This document shows positions 9,069 to 14,905 of a stretch of 30,320 nucleotides of DNA, in pieces (positions within the stretch are counted from its first letter, which is position 1; every line of letters begins with the position of its first letter). This DNA is from a virus. Location: IMG/VR virus record IMGVR_UViG_3300042390_000357, positions 1 through 30,320 of that record; one strand, written 5' to 3'. The notes under the pieces were generated by a model, which saw nothing but the letters and a program-made list of their open reading frames with translations, did not search any database and was not told the origin of the DNA. Both the position numbers and the translations under genes were made by a program.

Positions 9069-9114
9069 CGTAAATCGCACGTAACCGCACGTAACCGCAC
9101 GTATAAACTTCTAG
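9054..9114. repeat. Short tandem repeats flanked by a 15-bp direct repeat
   Basis: The 15-mer CGTATAAACTTCTAG occurs at 9054-9068 (end of the endolysin gene, including its stop) and again at 9100-9114. Between them is a 10-bp unit, CGCACGTAAC, present in two full copies (9076-9095) and one partial copy (9096-9103). This looks like local duplication by slippage. The repeats are too short and too few for a CRISPR array. Confidence 0.8.
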
Positions 9115-9116
9115 AC

Positions 9117-9155
9117 AAAATAAAAGCTCCTCCCCTTATGTCGGAAGGGAGGAGC
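9117..9155 (-). terminator. Intrinsic terminator of the leftward recombination operon
   Basis: Bases 9126-9134 and 9147-9155 form a perfect 9-bp GC-rich stem with a 12-base loop. Read on the minus strand, the stem is followed at once by TTTTATTTTG, a good U-tract. It lies just past the end of the leftward gene at 9178 and faces the endolysin gene. On the plus strand there is no U-tract, so rightward termination is doubtful. Confidence 0.8.
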
Positions 9156-9177
9156 GCATAACGCGGGAAAGTTCAGG

Positions 9178-9756
9178 CTAGCGCGTTACAGAGGATTTTA
9201 TCGTAACCGATCTATGCTCCGGTACTACGTGAAAACCGATTACTTTAGCTCCCTCCGGATCGGCTATCATGCTCTGTAGGACATCCGCTGGAATCCGAGA
9301 AGCTAGTACCTTCTCTTCTACCTTTAGCGCGGCGGGACAATTTCTCCGTACCCAGTGGAGAGCTGTATCCGAATCCTCTACCTTGACTGTAGCGGAAACC
9401 TTACGGTAGCTAATCTTAAGGAACGGATTTGTATAGGTAGATACTTTCGGACTACCGTCCGCTTTCTTGGGGAGCATATCAAAAGCTAACCGCTGGAGTC
9501 CTTCCGAATACCGATACATCAGGTAATCGAGCTTACGCTCCTCTACCTTAAGCATAGCGCGAGTATTCTCTATAACATTCTCCAGCTGGAGTCTCCGAGC
9601 TTCTACGCGCGCTTCCGCTTCCGAGATAATGCGCGAGATGGTTACCAGGTCCTCCTCCGTTTCTACCGCGATAGGGAGAGTACCGTTATCTACGCGTCCA
9701 GCGTATTCTCCGGTTTCCTGGTCCCATAGCTCTCCATCCTTCTCTACTAATGCCAT
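9178..9756 (-). CDS. Siphovirus Gp157-like / Gam-like protein
   Basis: This 192-residue protein has a long charged coiled coil (about 35-90, with ISEAEARVEARRLQLEN and EERKLDYLMYRYSEGL) followed by a compact C-terminal beta/alpha domain with the pattern NPFLKISYRKVSATVKV (about 111-127). This layout matches the Sipho_Gp157 family and related host-nuclease-inhibitor (Gam-like) proteins that accompany ERF or RecT genes in phages. It probably protects DNA ends or assists the annealing recombinase encoded next to it. It is translated from its own AGGAGG Shine-Dalgarno. The ERF stop lies four bases upstream. A terminator follows the gene. Family assignment is by pattern, so Gp157 versus Gam-like is not settled. 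Confidence 0.6.
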   Translation of the reverse strand: MALVEKDGELWDQETGEYAGRVDNGTLPIAVETEEDLVTISRIISEAEARVEARRLQLENVIENTRAMLKVEERKLDYLMYRYSEGLQRLAFDMLPKKADGSPKVSTYTNPFLKISYRKVSATVKVEDSDTALHWVRRNCPAALKVEEKVLASRIPADVLQSMIADPEGAKVIGFHVVPEHRSVTIKSSVTR

Positions 9757-9760
9757 ACTC

Positions 9761-10210
9761 TTATCCTCCTAATGGTTTTAACGTTTTGACCGGAGGAAGC
9801 TTTACTCCTCCGGATGGTTTCGTACCTGGTACGTTACCGTCCTCGTCCTCGTCCGCGCTTATCGCGAGAAGCATGGAGAGAGAGTAACGTCTCCCGTATG
9901 TAACCGCTCCTCCCATACCGTGCGGATCGACGCGGTTTAAGGGAATCCATACCGCGCTAGAGCGCGTCTCCCCTTCCTTGTTATGGAGGGAGGTAGTAAT
10001 CTTTACCGCGGTAATCCGTCCGTCCTCCGTAAGCTTAAGGTCCTCCGCATCCTGGGTAATGTAAAGTCCATGCTTACTAAGTAGAGGACGTACCGTATCC
10101 AGGATAGCGTCCAAAGTAATGTATACACTATTGAAATGTGGATTCCTCCCGTCCTTACGGATACCTTTTAGCTCCGCGTTAAACGCTAATAAGCTCTCGT
10201 CCAGCTTCAT
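9761..10210 (-). CDS. erf: ERF-family single-strand annealing recombinase
   Basis: This 149-residue protein matches the ERF superfamily of phage annealing proteins. It has the N-terminal helix with NPHFNSVYITLDAILDTVRP (about 23-42), a central sheet with AVKITTSLHN, and the hallmark segment GGAVTYGRRYSLSMLLAIS (about 100-118), followed by an acidic ADEDEDGN. ERF proteins anneal complementary single strands during recombination-dependent replication, genome circularisation or concatemer formation. The start codon overlaps the upstream stop (ATGA, 10207-10210), so it is coupled to the 79-residue gene. The C-terminal tail (about 128-149) is Pro/Gly/Lys-rich and short, so the protein is near the lower size limit of the family. 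Confidence 0.88.
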   Translation of the reverse strand: MKLDESLLAFNAELKGIRKDGRNPHFNSVYITLDAILDTVRPLLSKHGLYITQDAEDLKLTEDGRITAVKITTSLHNKEGETRSSAVWIPLNRVDPHGMGGAVTYGRRYSLSMLLAISADEDEDGNVPGTKPSGGVKLPPVKTLKPLGG

Positions 10211-10446
10211 ATCTTAAGTCCCTTGTCCTTTACGTCCGACCATTTCCTATCGCGCTGTACACGCTTTAGCAGGATGTAAGCTTTACATCCGAACATCTCC
10301 ATTACCTTAGAGTAGACCTTCGAGTAGATATCTACTGGGACGATTTCTTCTATAAGGAAGTTAATCGTAGCTACCTTACTCGCTCCTCCGAAATCCTGGG
10401 TATGGGTTAGATGGATATCTACCTCTACCAGCGTTATCTTTTCCAT
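10207..10446 (-). CDS. Unknown protein, first gene of the leftward ERF operon
   Basis: I do not recognise this 79-residue protein. It is predicted beta-alpha: strands ITLVEVDIHLTH and KVATINFLIEEIV, then an amphipathic helix DIYSKVYSKVMEMFG, a strand AYILLKRV and a basic tail. Its first-gene place in the operon with ERF and the Gp157-like gene suggests a part in recombination or an early takeover function, but nothing in the sequence shows which. The start is set by a strong Shine-Dalgarno (GGAGGAG, ending 5 bases before the ATG). Its leader shares GAGGAGAGTAC with the other leftward operon at 25512. Confidence 0.75.
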   Translation of the reverse strand: MEKITLVEVDIHLTHTQDFGGASKVATINFLIEEIVPVDIYSKVYSKVMEMFGCKAYILLKRVQRDRKWSDVKDKGLKI

Positions 10447-10463
10447 GTACTCTCCTCCGCCTA

Positions 10464-10480
10464 TATATCATACGGATATA
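10464..10480. promoter_or_regulatory. Candidate secondary operator (TATATC-N5-GATATA)
   Basis: The inverted repeat TATATC (10464-10469) / GATATA (10475-10480) has a 5-bp centre, the same spacing as the stronger sites at 10503-10525 and 25551-25569. It overlaps possible leftward -10 hexamers. The arm sequence differs slightly from the other two, so it may be a lower-affinity copy. Confidence 0.4.
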
Positions 10481-10502
10481 CAGTGGATAGATACTAGCAT
10501 AA

Positions 10503-10525
10503 ATTATATACGTCTGGTATATAAT
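10503..10525. promoter_or_regulatory. Palindromic operator, 9-bp arms, at the repressor promoter
   Basis: ATTATATAC (10503-10511) and GTATATAAT (10517-10525) are perfect inverted copies around the 5-bp centre GTCTG. The palindrome covers the rightward TATAAT box and its leftward mirror image, so one bound dimer would block both directions. The core TATATAC-N5-GTATATA recurs at 25551-25569. The small HTH protein encoded immediately downstream is the natural candidate for binding it. Confidence 0.7.
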
Positions 10526-10530
10526 CGAGC

Positions 10531-10725
10531 ATGATTAGAGGAATAACCCAGCGGAGGATTTCGGAAGAGTCCGGTATCGCCCAACCAAATGTATGTAAGT
10601 ACTTAAACGGGAAAAAGATTCCTACCGTATCTACAGCTGGGAAGTTAGCGAAAGCTCTAGGTATAAGTACAGAGGATGTATACCGGATGGTCTATCGCGC
10701 ACGGTTGGAAAGAGGAGAAGAGTAA
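10531..10725 (+). CDS. Small Cro/C1-type HTH transcriptional regulator
   Basis: This 64-residue protein is little more than one XRE/Cro-type helix-turn-helix domain: helix TQRRISEESG (about 6-15), turn IAQ, recognition helix PNVCKYLNGK (about 19-28), then TAGKLAKALGIS (about 35-46). It would bind DNA as a dimer and probably controls the divergent early promoters through the palindrome at 10503-10525. The ATG has an in-frame TAA nine bases upstream and no Shine-Dalgarno. A TATAAT hexamer ends five bases before it, so the transcript may start at or near the ATG and be leaderless. There is no C-terminal peptidase or oligomerisation domain as in lambda CI. It is Cro-sized. The stop overlaps the next ATG by one base. 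Confidence 0.85.
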   Translation: MIRGITQRRISEESGIAQPNVCKYLNGKKIPTVSTAGKLAKALGISTEDVYRMVYRARLERGEE

Positions 10726-10997
10726 TGAAACGCTGTATCGATTGTGGATCGGAAGTGTACGGAAGCGATCCTGTATGTACTGGATGTAGAACCTCCGAAT
10801 GGTTGGATATGCATAAACCCAGGAGAGCTAAGAAAGAGCGCGTTATTAAAACCGTAGGGACGATATCTAAGTTAAGGGATGCTCTGGTTATCCTAATCCT
10901 GGTATCTCTAGCTGTAGCGTTTCTCGCTAACCTTCCGGCAGCTTTCGAGTATGACGGTAAGAAAATGGAGATACTCCGCGCTAATGGAGTCCAATAA
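10725..10997 (+). CDS. Zinc-ribbon protein with one transmembrane segment
   Basis: This 90-residue protein begins with a CxxC...CxxC zinc ribbon (Cys4, Cys7, Cys18, Cys21). A basic stretch follows (KPRRAKKERVIK, about 31-42), then one hydrophobic membrane segment (about 53-72). With positive residues before the segment, the ribbon should lie in the cytoplasm. I do not recognise a family. Its location between the repressor and sigma factor genes suggests a regulatory role, perhaps holding a partner at the membrane, but this is inference. The gene overlaps the repressor gene by one base (TAATG) and its 3' end overlaps the start of the sigma factor gene by 14 bases, so all three are probably translated together. 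Confidence 0.7.
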   Translation: MKRCIDCGSEVYGSDPVCTGCRTSEWLDMHKPRRAKKERVIKTVGTISKLRDALVILILVSLAVAFLANLPAAFEYDGKKMEILRANGVQ

Positions 10998-11811
10998 GAT
11001 TCGGCGGTTAATCTCCCGTATTAGGCGGGAGAAGTACCGCGGATTAAGCGCGGAGGAAGAAATCCTATTAAGTACCAGCTATCACGCTGGTATTTTTACT
11101 AACGCTATCGCGGATACATTTGTAGAGTGTAATCGCGGACTCGTTACCTGGATAGCTAATAAGTATGTAGGACGCGGAGTAGACTTCGACGATTTACACG
11201 CTTGTGGATACGCGGGAGTACTCCACGCTCTAGGTAAATTCGAACCTGCTAGGAAGTTTAAATTCTCTACGTACGCGGTTCCCTGGGTCCACCAGCATAT
11301 GAGACGCGCGGTGGAGAATACGTCCTACATAGTCCGTTTACCGTCTCACGTCCACGATTCGATGTTCCAGGTCCGCCGCGCGCAGGATAAGTACTACTCC
11401 GAAAATGGAGCTATGCCAACCGTAGAGGAGCTAGCTGTACTAACCGGATTAACCGTCCTTAAGATTAATAAAACGATAGACGCTATGGTTTCCCAACCGG
11501 CTAGCCTATCGACGATAATCAATAACGCGGAGATGCAGCTAGGGGACACTCTAAAGGTAGAGGACGAGAACATCCGGGAGGTAATCCGATCCGGACTCTC
11601 TCTGGAGATACAGCGAGTACTAACCCTGGTTAATGATTCGGAGAGAGAGGTATTAATCGCTTGTTTAGGACTGGATGGTAGCGAACCACTTAACCGGCAT
11701 CAATATGCCAGGATACGCGGAGTATCGCACCAGAGGATTTCCCAGATATGGGGGACCGCTATAGCTAAGATTCGAGAGTCCGGAGTGGACATCGAGGACC
11801 TAGCTCCGTAG
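10984..11811 (+). CDS. Phage-encoded sigma-70 family RNA polymerase sigma factor
   Basis: From the ATG at 10984 the protein has 275 residues and the domain order of group 3 sigma factors. Region 2 (about 45-113) has NRGLVTWIANKYVGRG, then FDDLHACGYAGVLHALGKFEP and FKFSTYAVPWVHQHMRRAV, the -10 recognition and core-binding helices. Region 3 is at about 118-190 (RLPSHVHD, PTVEELAVLTGL), and region 4 at about 205-265 (a helix-turn-helix with YARIRGVSHQRISQIWGTAIAKIRE), which reads the -35. It should direct host core polymerase to phage promoters. An alternative in-frame ATG at 10951 would add 11 residues and overlap the upstream gene much further. Region 4.1 shows GLDGSEPLNRHQYARI, where housekeeping factors have a similar loop. 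No anti-sigma gene is recognisable. Confidence 0.88.
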   Translation: MESNKIRRLISRIRREKYRGLSAEEEILLSTSYHAGIFTNAIADTFVECNRGLVTWIANKYVGRGVDFDDLHACGYAGVLHALGKFEPARKFKFSTYAVPWVHQHMRRAVENTSYIVRLPSHVHDSMFQVRRAQDKYYSENGAMPTVEELAVLTGLTVLKINKTIDAMVSQPASLSTIINNAEMQLGDTLKVEDENIREVIRSGLSLEIQRVLTLVNDSEREVLIACLGLDGSEPLNRHQYARIRGVSHQRISQIWGTAIAKIRESGVDIEDLAP

Positions 11812-11819
11812 GAGGATGG

Positions 11820-12185
11820 ATGCAATTTTTAGAGGATAGGGAACAGATAGCGTTATTCACCTGGGTACGCCTAATGGAGAAGGAGTATCCGCTCCTACAG
11901 CTTATCTACCATACGCCTAATGGCGGTTACCGGGATAAGCGGACCGCGGCTAAACTCCGCGCTATGGGAGTTAAACCTGGAGTATGGGATATCTTTATTC
12001 CCGCTCCCTCTCCTCTATGGGTAGAGATGAAGGTAGGAAATAACAAGCTAACCCTATCCCAGAAAAAATGGAAGGAGGATTTAGAACCGTACGGGTATAA
12101 ATTCGCTACCTGCTATACCTGGGTAGAAGCAGCGCGCGCGATCGGATTACATCTGGGGATACCAGAGGATAGATTACCTAGCTAA
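11820..12185 (+). CDS. VRR-NUC domain nuclease
   Basis: This 121-residue protein is a stand-alone VRR-NUC (PD-(D/E)XK superfamily) nuclease. The diagnostic residues are in order: HTPNGG (31-36), KLRAMGVKPGVWDIFIP with the metal-binding Asp57, then LWVEMKV with Glu69 and Lys71, and a conserved Gln81 in LSQKKW. Such phage enzymes occur in replication modules and are thought to cut branched or flap DNA, in the manner of Holliday-junction resolvases. A Shine-Dalgarno (GGAGG, 11811-11815) starts on the last base of the sigma gene's stop codon. The primase gene follows after 20 bases, placing the nuclease in the replication operon. Confidence 0.88.
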   Translation: MQFLEDREQIALFTWVRLMEKEYPLLQLIYHTPNGGYRDKRTAAKLRAMGVKPGVWDIFIPAPSPLWVEMKVGNNKLTLSQKKWKEDLEPYGYKFATCYTWVEAARAIGLHLGIPEDRLPS

Positions 12186-12205
12186 TAAGCTGGGAGGAGT
12201 ACAAA

Positions 12206-13069
12206 ATGGAAACGAAACCGGAGGAAGCTTCACGCTTCCTTTCGTCCGTATTCGGACACTATACGGAGGGCGTAATCGAGATTAGGTCCATCCACAAGAA
12301 ACGCGGTATCCGGAGGGACTGGATACCTCTCCCTTATGGGTTAAGTCCCAGGAGCTGTAGACATTACGGGAAAATGGTTAGCGGTTACGCTCTACAGGGA
12401 TTTGATGTTTACGTATCCGTCCTCCCCAGGACGAGTACGGAGAATAGCGGACGCTCCGGAGTATGCTCTATAGGCGCGGTATGGGTCGATATGGACCTTA
12501 AGGTACAGGGAGCGGATGTTTCTCTCTTAGAGCATACGGACGTTATTGTAGCTACCGGAAACGGTTACCACGGGTATAAGCTCCTGGAGCGTCCTAAGCT
12601 CATAAAGAGCGAGAAGGAGCGCGCTCTCTACGAGAGTAAAGTTTACGCTTTTAGCGAGTCCATCCTCCCAGGTCTAGATAACGTCTCTAACCTAGATCGG
12701 ATTTTAAGGATACCTGGGACCTTAAATTGGAAAAGCGAGGACCCGAAACCCGTAAAGCTTATCCGCGCGTTAGCTCCTCCGCTCCTTTCCTTCCGAACCG
12801 CTAGCGGATGGAAACCGGAGATAGATATCCCTGGTCTAGACGATATACATATCCTCGCTCTGGAGGGACGCTTAGGGACGTTATCTCCTCCTCTGCGTCT
12901 ACCTAGCGGTAGGGACGTTTACGACCTAGATAACGCGGTTAGCTCCTGCTATGACTACATCCAGCTATACAGACATAATCCGATCCGATACGATTATCTC
13001 CTCCAGATAGCGGCGGAAGATATGCCGCTTATTATGGACTACCTGGTAGGAGGTAACGATGTCAGATAA
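12206..13069 (+). CDS. AEP-superfamily / RepB-like primase
   Basis: This 287-residue protein shows the archaeo-eukaryotic primase motifs of RepB-type replication primases. Asp95 and Asp97 (VWVDMDL) form the metal site, GNGYHGYKL (118-126) carries the nucleotide-binding His122, and LDRILRIPGTLNWK (163-176) is the third motif. It should make the primers, possibly with polymerase ability, for phage DNA synthesis with the helicase encoded next. A GGAGGAG Shine-Dalgarno lies about 8 bases before the ATG. Its last 11 bases overlap the helicase gene, so the two are translationally coupled. The C-terminal part (about 200-287) is helical and of unknown role, perhaps the contact with the helicase. No DNA polymerase gene is present, so elongation probably relies on the host. 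Confidence 0.8.
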   Translation: METKPEEASRFLSSVFGHYTEGVIEIRSIHKKRGIRRDWIPLPYGLSPRSCRHYGKMVSGYALQGFDVYVSVLPRTSTENSGRSGVCSIGAVWVDMDLKVQGADVSLLEHTDVIVATGNGYHGYKLLERPKLIKSEKERALYESKVYAFSESILPGLDNVSNLDRILRIPGTLNWKSEDPKPVKLIRALAPPLLSFRTASGWKPEIDIPGLDDIHILALEGRLGTLSPPLRLPSGRDVYDLDNAVSSCYDYIQLYRHNPIRYDYLLQIAAEDMPLIMDYLVGGNDVR

Positions 13070-14408
13070 ATGGTTCGATGAAATCCAGGAGAGGATACCT
13101 CCACGCATACCAGGAGCTGTATCTGTACCTGGTATCCCTGAAACATCCGGGAGTATCTGGGATGGTCTATTCTCCGACCATCCGGAAGGGGGAGGAGCGT
13201 ATAGCGGGAGGGATAACGCGGTTACCGTCCTGGTCGGTTTCTTCCGAGCTAAGGATTTCCCTTACGATATCGCTCTGGATATCGCGAGAGGATGGAATCT
13301 CCAATATTGTAAACCTCCCTTAGAGGATGCGATCCTCTCCGATAAGCTGGGGCGCGCGTGGTTACGCTGGGAAGCTGGGACTATTCCGGACGCTTCCCCA
13401 GAGGACTTAAAGGAAGAAACTAAAGGACTGGAGTTTCTCCGCTGGGAAGATATGCAGAAGAAAGTTGCAAGTATCGGAGAGCTGGAATGGATTGTCCCTA
13501 ACGTCCTCCTCCGCGGGGGGATAGCTTTTATCTCCGCTCCAGCTGGGGGAGGTAAATCCTGGTTAGCTGCCGACCTGGTTAGATGCTGCGGGAGTGGAGG
13601 AAAATGGTTAGACTCTCTGGATGTACCTGTAACGAACGTCCTCTACATAGACGAGGAGATGGGCGTTACCGGGATGTTCCATCGACTGGACCAGCTGGAA
13701 GCTGTACCTAGTACTCTAATCTATACGGACCAGCAGGGAGTACGTCTAGATAATAAGGACCATCTACAGCAGATTCTAGACCTAGTAGAGCGCGAAAAGA
13801 TTGACCTGGTTATTATCGATACCTTCGTTAGAGTCCATGGTAAGGACGAGAACGATAATAGCGCGATGTCTCACCTCTACCGGAGCTTTAAAGCTATCAA
13901 GCAGAAAGGCGCGGCTATTCTAAACCTTCACCATAACCGAAAGAGCGGATCGGAGTCCGGGATAGCTCACGAACAAATGAGAGGAGCGGGAGACATTGCA
14001 GCTCAGGCTGATACGGTATTCTCCATCTCTAAAAAGGACGGAGTCTATTCCATGGTTACTACTAAGAACAGACACGGACGAGAGGAGGACTACATAAACG
14101 TATCCTGGACCATCGATAGCGGGGATGGAGCTACCAGGTTAAATAGCGTCCTTCTAGAGGTACGCGATACTGGACCATCCCTAATGGATGCGATCCTAGA
14201 AGCGGTAGCGGAGTCTCCTGGTCTATCCGGGAACCTGATAGCTAAACAGGTAAAGGGGAACCGTAACCGAATCTTAGGGACTATACAGGAGATGGTTACC
14301 GGACACGTCCTTACGTGTATGCGGGAGGGACGTACGGTTAAGTACTACCCATACGGCTACACAATGCCCCAGGAGGAGGAGGTAGAGCTATATGGCGGAA
14401 GTAACTAG
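13059..14408 (+). CDS. RepA-like hexameric replicative helicase (AAA_25 type)
   Basis: This 449-residue protein has three parts. Residues about 28-106 form a small helical domain like the primase C-terminal (PriCT) type, with RDNAVTVLVGFFRAK. Residues about 125-365 are a RecA-fold ATPase: Walker A APAGGGKS (160-167), catalytic acid in YIDEEM (about 196-201), Walker B LVIIDT (250-255), sensor LNLHHN (288-293) and RGAGDIAAQADTV (308-320). Residues about 372-435 look like a winged helix (LSGNLIAKQVKGNRNRI). This is the layout of RepA/RSF1010-type helicases, which work with RepB-type primases. The gene starts inside the end of the primase gene (11-base overlap), as expected for a primase-helicase pair. 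The last 17 bases overlap the next gene. Confidence 0.82.
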   Translation: MSDKWFDEIQERIPPRIPGAVSVPGIPETSGSIWDGLFSDHPEGGGAYSGRDNAVTVLVGFFRAKDFPYDIALDIARGWNLQYCKPPLEDAILSDKLGRAWLRWEAGTIPDASPEDLKEETKGLEFLRWEDMQKKVASIGELEWIVPNVLLRGGIAFISAPAGGGKSWLAADLVRCCGSGGKWLDSLDVPVTNVLYIDEEMGVTGMFHRLDQLEAVPSTLIYTDQQGVRLDNKDHLQQILDLVEREKIDLVIIDTFVRVHGKDENDNSAMSHLYRSFKAIKQKGAAILNLHHNRKSGSESGIAHEQMRGAGDIAAQADTVFSISKKDGVYSMVTTKNRHGREEDYINVSWTIDSGDGATRLNSVLLEVRDTGPSLMDAILEAVAESPGLSGNLIAKQVKGNRNRILGTIQEMVTGHVLTCMREGRTVKYYPYGYTMPQEEEVELYGGSN

Positions 14409-14613
14409 ACGGAGTACCTGGTCGGAGGAGGCTAAGGAAAAAGAAAGGGAGTGGAGTAGAAATAGATACGCTACCTACGGGTACGCGGTTCAGGATATTA
14501 AAGGGAATATCCTACACGTCTATGGACGTAAATGCAGAGCTGTAACTTTCTGTAATTTCCATCCGGAGTACAGTTTCTACAAGGTTCGGAGGGACACTTT
14601 AGAGAGGATTTAG
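14392..14613 (+). CDS. Small unknown protein after the helicase gene
   Basis: I do not recognise this 73-residue protein. It begins with a highly charged helix (TWSEEAKEKEREWSRNRYATYG, shown here at about 9-30), followed by a beta-rich portion with ILHVYGRKCRAVTFCNF and a basic C-terminus. A GGAGGAGG stretch in the helicase gene, about 10 bases upstream of the ATG, serves as a good Shine-Dalgarno, and the start overlaps the helicase gene by 17 bases. Both support translation. It closes the rightward early operon; the control region with terminator follows. Confidence 0.65.
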   Translation: MAEVTRRSTWSEEAKEKEREWSRNRYATYGYAVQDIKGNILHVYGRKCRAVTFCNFHPEYSFYKVRRDTLERI

Positions 14614-14693
14614 ATGGTATCAAATTAGTGGTATCCCTTAAGTATAGATACTGATACTACATGGTTTCCTCCCTTATATATCCCTCCTTCCGT

Positions 14694-14762
14694 TCCGGAC
14701 TCCCGGACGGTACGGACGCTAACGCTGTACCGTACCGGAGCGTCCGGATTACTTTGTTTTAT
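14694..14762 (+). terminator. Probable intrinsic terminator of the rightward early operon
   Basis: TCCGGAC (14694-14700) pairs with GTCCGGA (14742-14748), and inside it GGTACGG (14709-14715) pairs with CCGTACC (14730-14736). An alternative stem pairs CGGACGCT (14713-14720) with AGCGTCCG (14739-14746). A T-rich run (TTACTTTGTTTTA) follows from 14749. The structure is large and can fold in more than one way, so antitermination or another regulatory role is possible. Confidence 0.6.
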
Positions 14763-14776
14763 ATGCGATCCGTAGC

Positions 14777-14810
14777 TCCCAGATATGCCATTACAAATTA
14801 ATATCTGGGA
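14777..14810. promoter_or_regulatory. Inverted repeat upstream of the ssDNA-binding-like gene
   Basis: TCCCAGATAT (14777-14786) and ATATCTGGGA (14801-14810) are perfect 10-bp inverted copies with a 14-base spacer. The repeat ends four bases before a TTGCAC -35-like hexamer. That position fits an activator or repressor site, or an RNA hairpin if transcription reads through. Confidence 0.5.
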
Positions 14811-14813
14811 CTA

Positions 14814-14843
14814 TTGCACCAGCGAATATCCCGATGGTATATA
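14814..14843 (+). promoter_or_regulatory. Candidate sigma-70-type promoter for the ssDNA-binding-like gene
   Basis: TTGCAC (14814-14819) and TATATA (14838-14843) are separated by 18 bases. Transcription would start near 14850, downstream of the in-frame ATG at 14834 but upstream of the ATG at 14906, which supports the later start codon. The -10 box lies within GTATATA, a half-site of the operator found elsewhere, with an imperfect partner (AATATCC) upstream. Confidence 0.5.
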
Positions 14844-14905
14844 GAGGATGTCCTATATGGACGATGTTAGAAGGACTGGATAGTCCGAAAGGTAGAGTAA
14901 AGATA

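Larger units (their letters stand above)
10447..10530. promoter_or_regulatory. Divergent promoter/operator region between ERF operon and repressor gene
   Basis: The 84 bases between the divergent genes hold two inverted repeats and several AT-rich -10-like hexamers. Rightward, TATAAT (10520-10525) lies five bases before the repressor ATG. Leftward, TATAAT (10508 to 10503 on the minus strand) and TATATC/GATATA (10480 to 10464) are candidates. No TTGACA-like -35 is evident for either direction, so the promoters may need activation or a different sigma factor. Confidence 0.6.
14614..14833. other. Noncoding control region between the helicase and ssDNA-binding genes (possible origin)
   Basis: This 220-base stretch holds two GGTATC direct repeats (14616-14621, 14630-14635), the short palindrome AGTATAGATACT (14641-14652) followed by another GATAC, a long GC-rich hairpin with T-rich tail (14694-14762) and a 10-bp inverted repeat (14777-14810). 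The repeats near the helicase gene resemble short iterons. It is the largest gene-free interval of the replication region, which makes it a candidate origin, but no AT-rich unwinding element or known initiator site is evident. Confidence 0.45.

Noticed and set aside
9054-9114. Repeats as a CRISPR array or iterons
   Set aside because: Units are 10 bp with no spacers and fewer than three copies, and there are no cas genes. Iterons would be expected near the replication genes.
14834-14905. ATG at 14834 or 14864 as the start of the ssDNA-binding-like protein
   Set aside because: Neither has a Shine-Dalgarno. The likely promoter -10 overlaps the first, and the family-like N-terminus begins at the ATG at 14906. 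The choice is probable, not certain.
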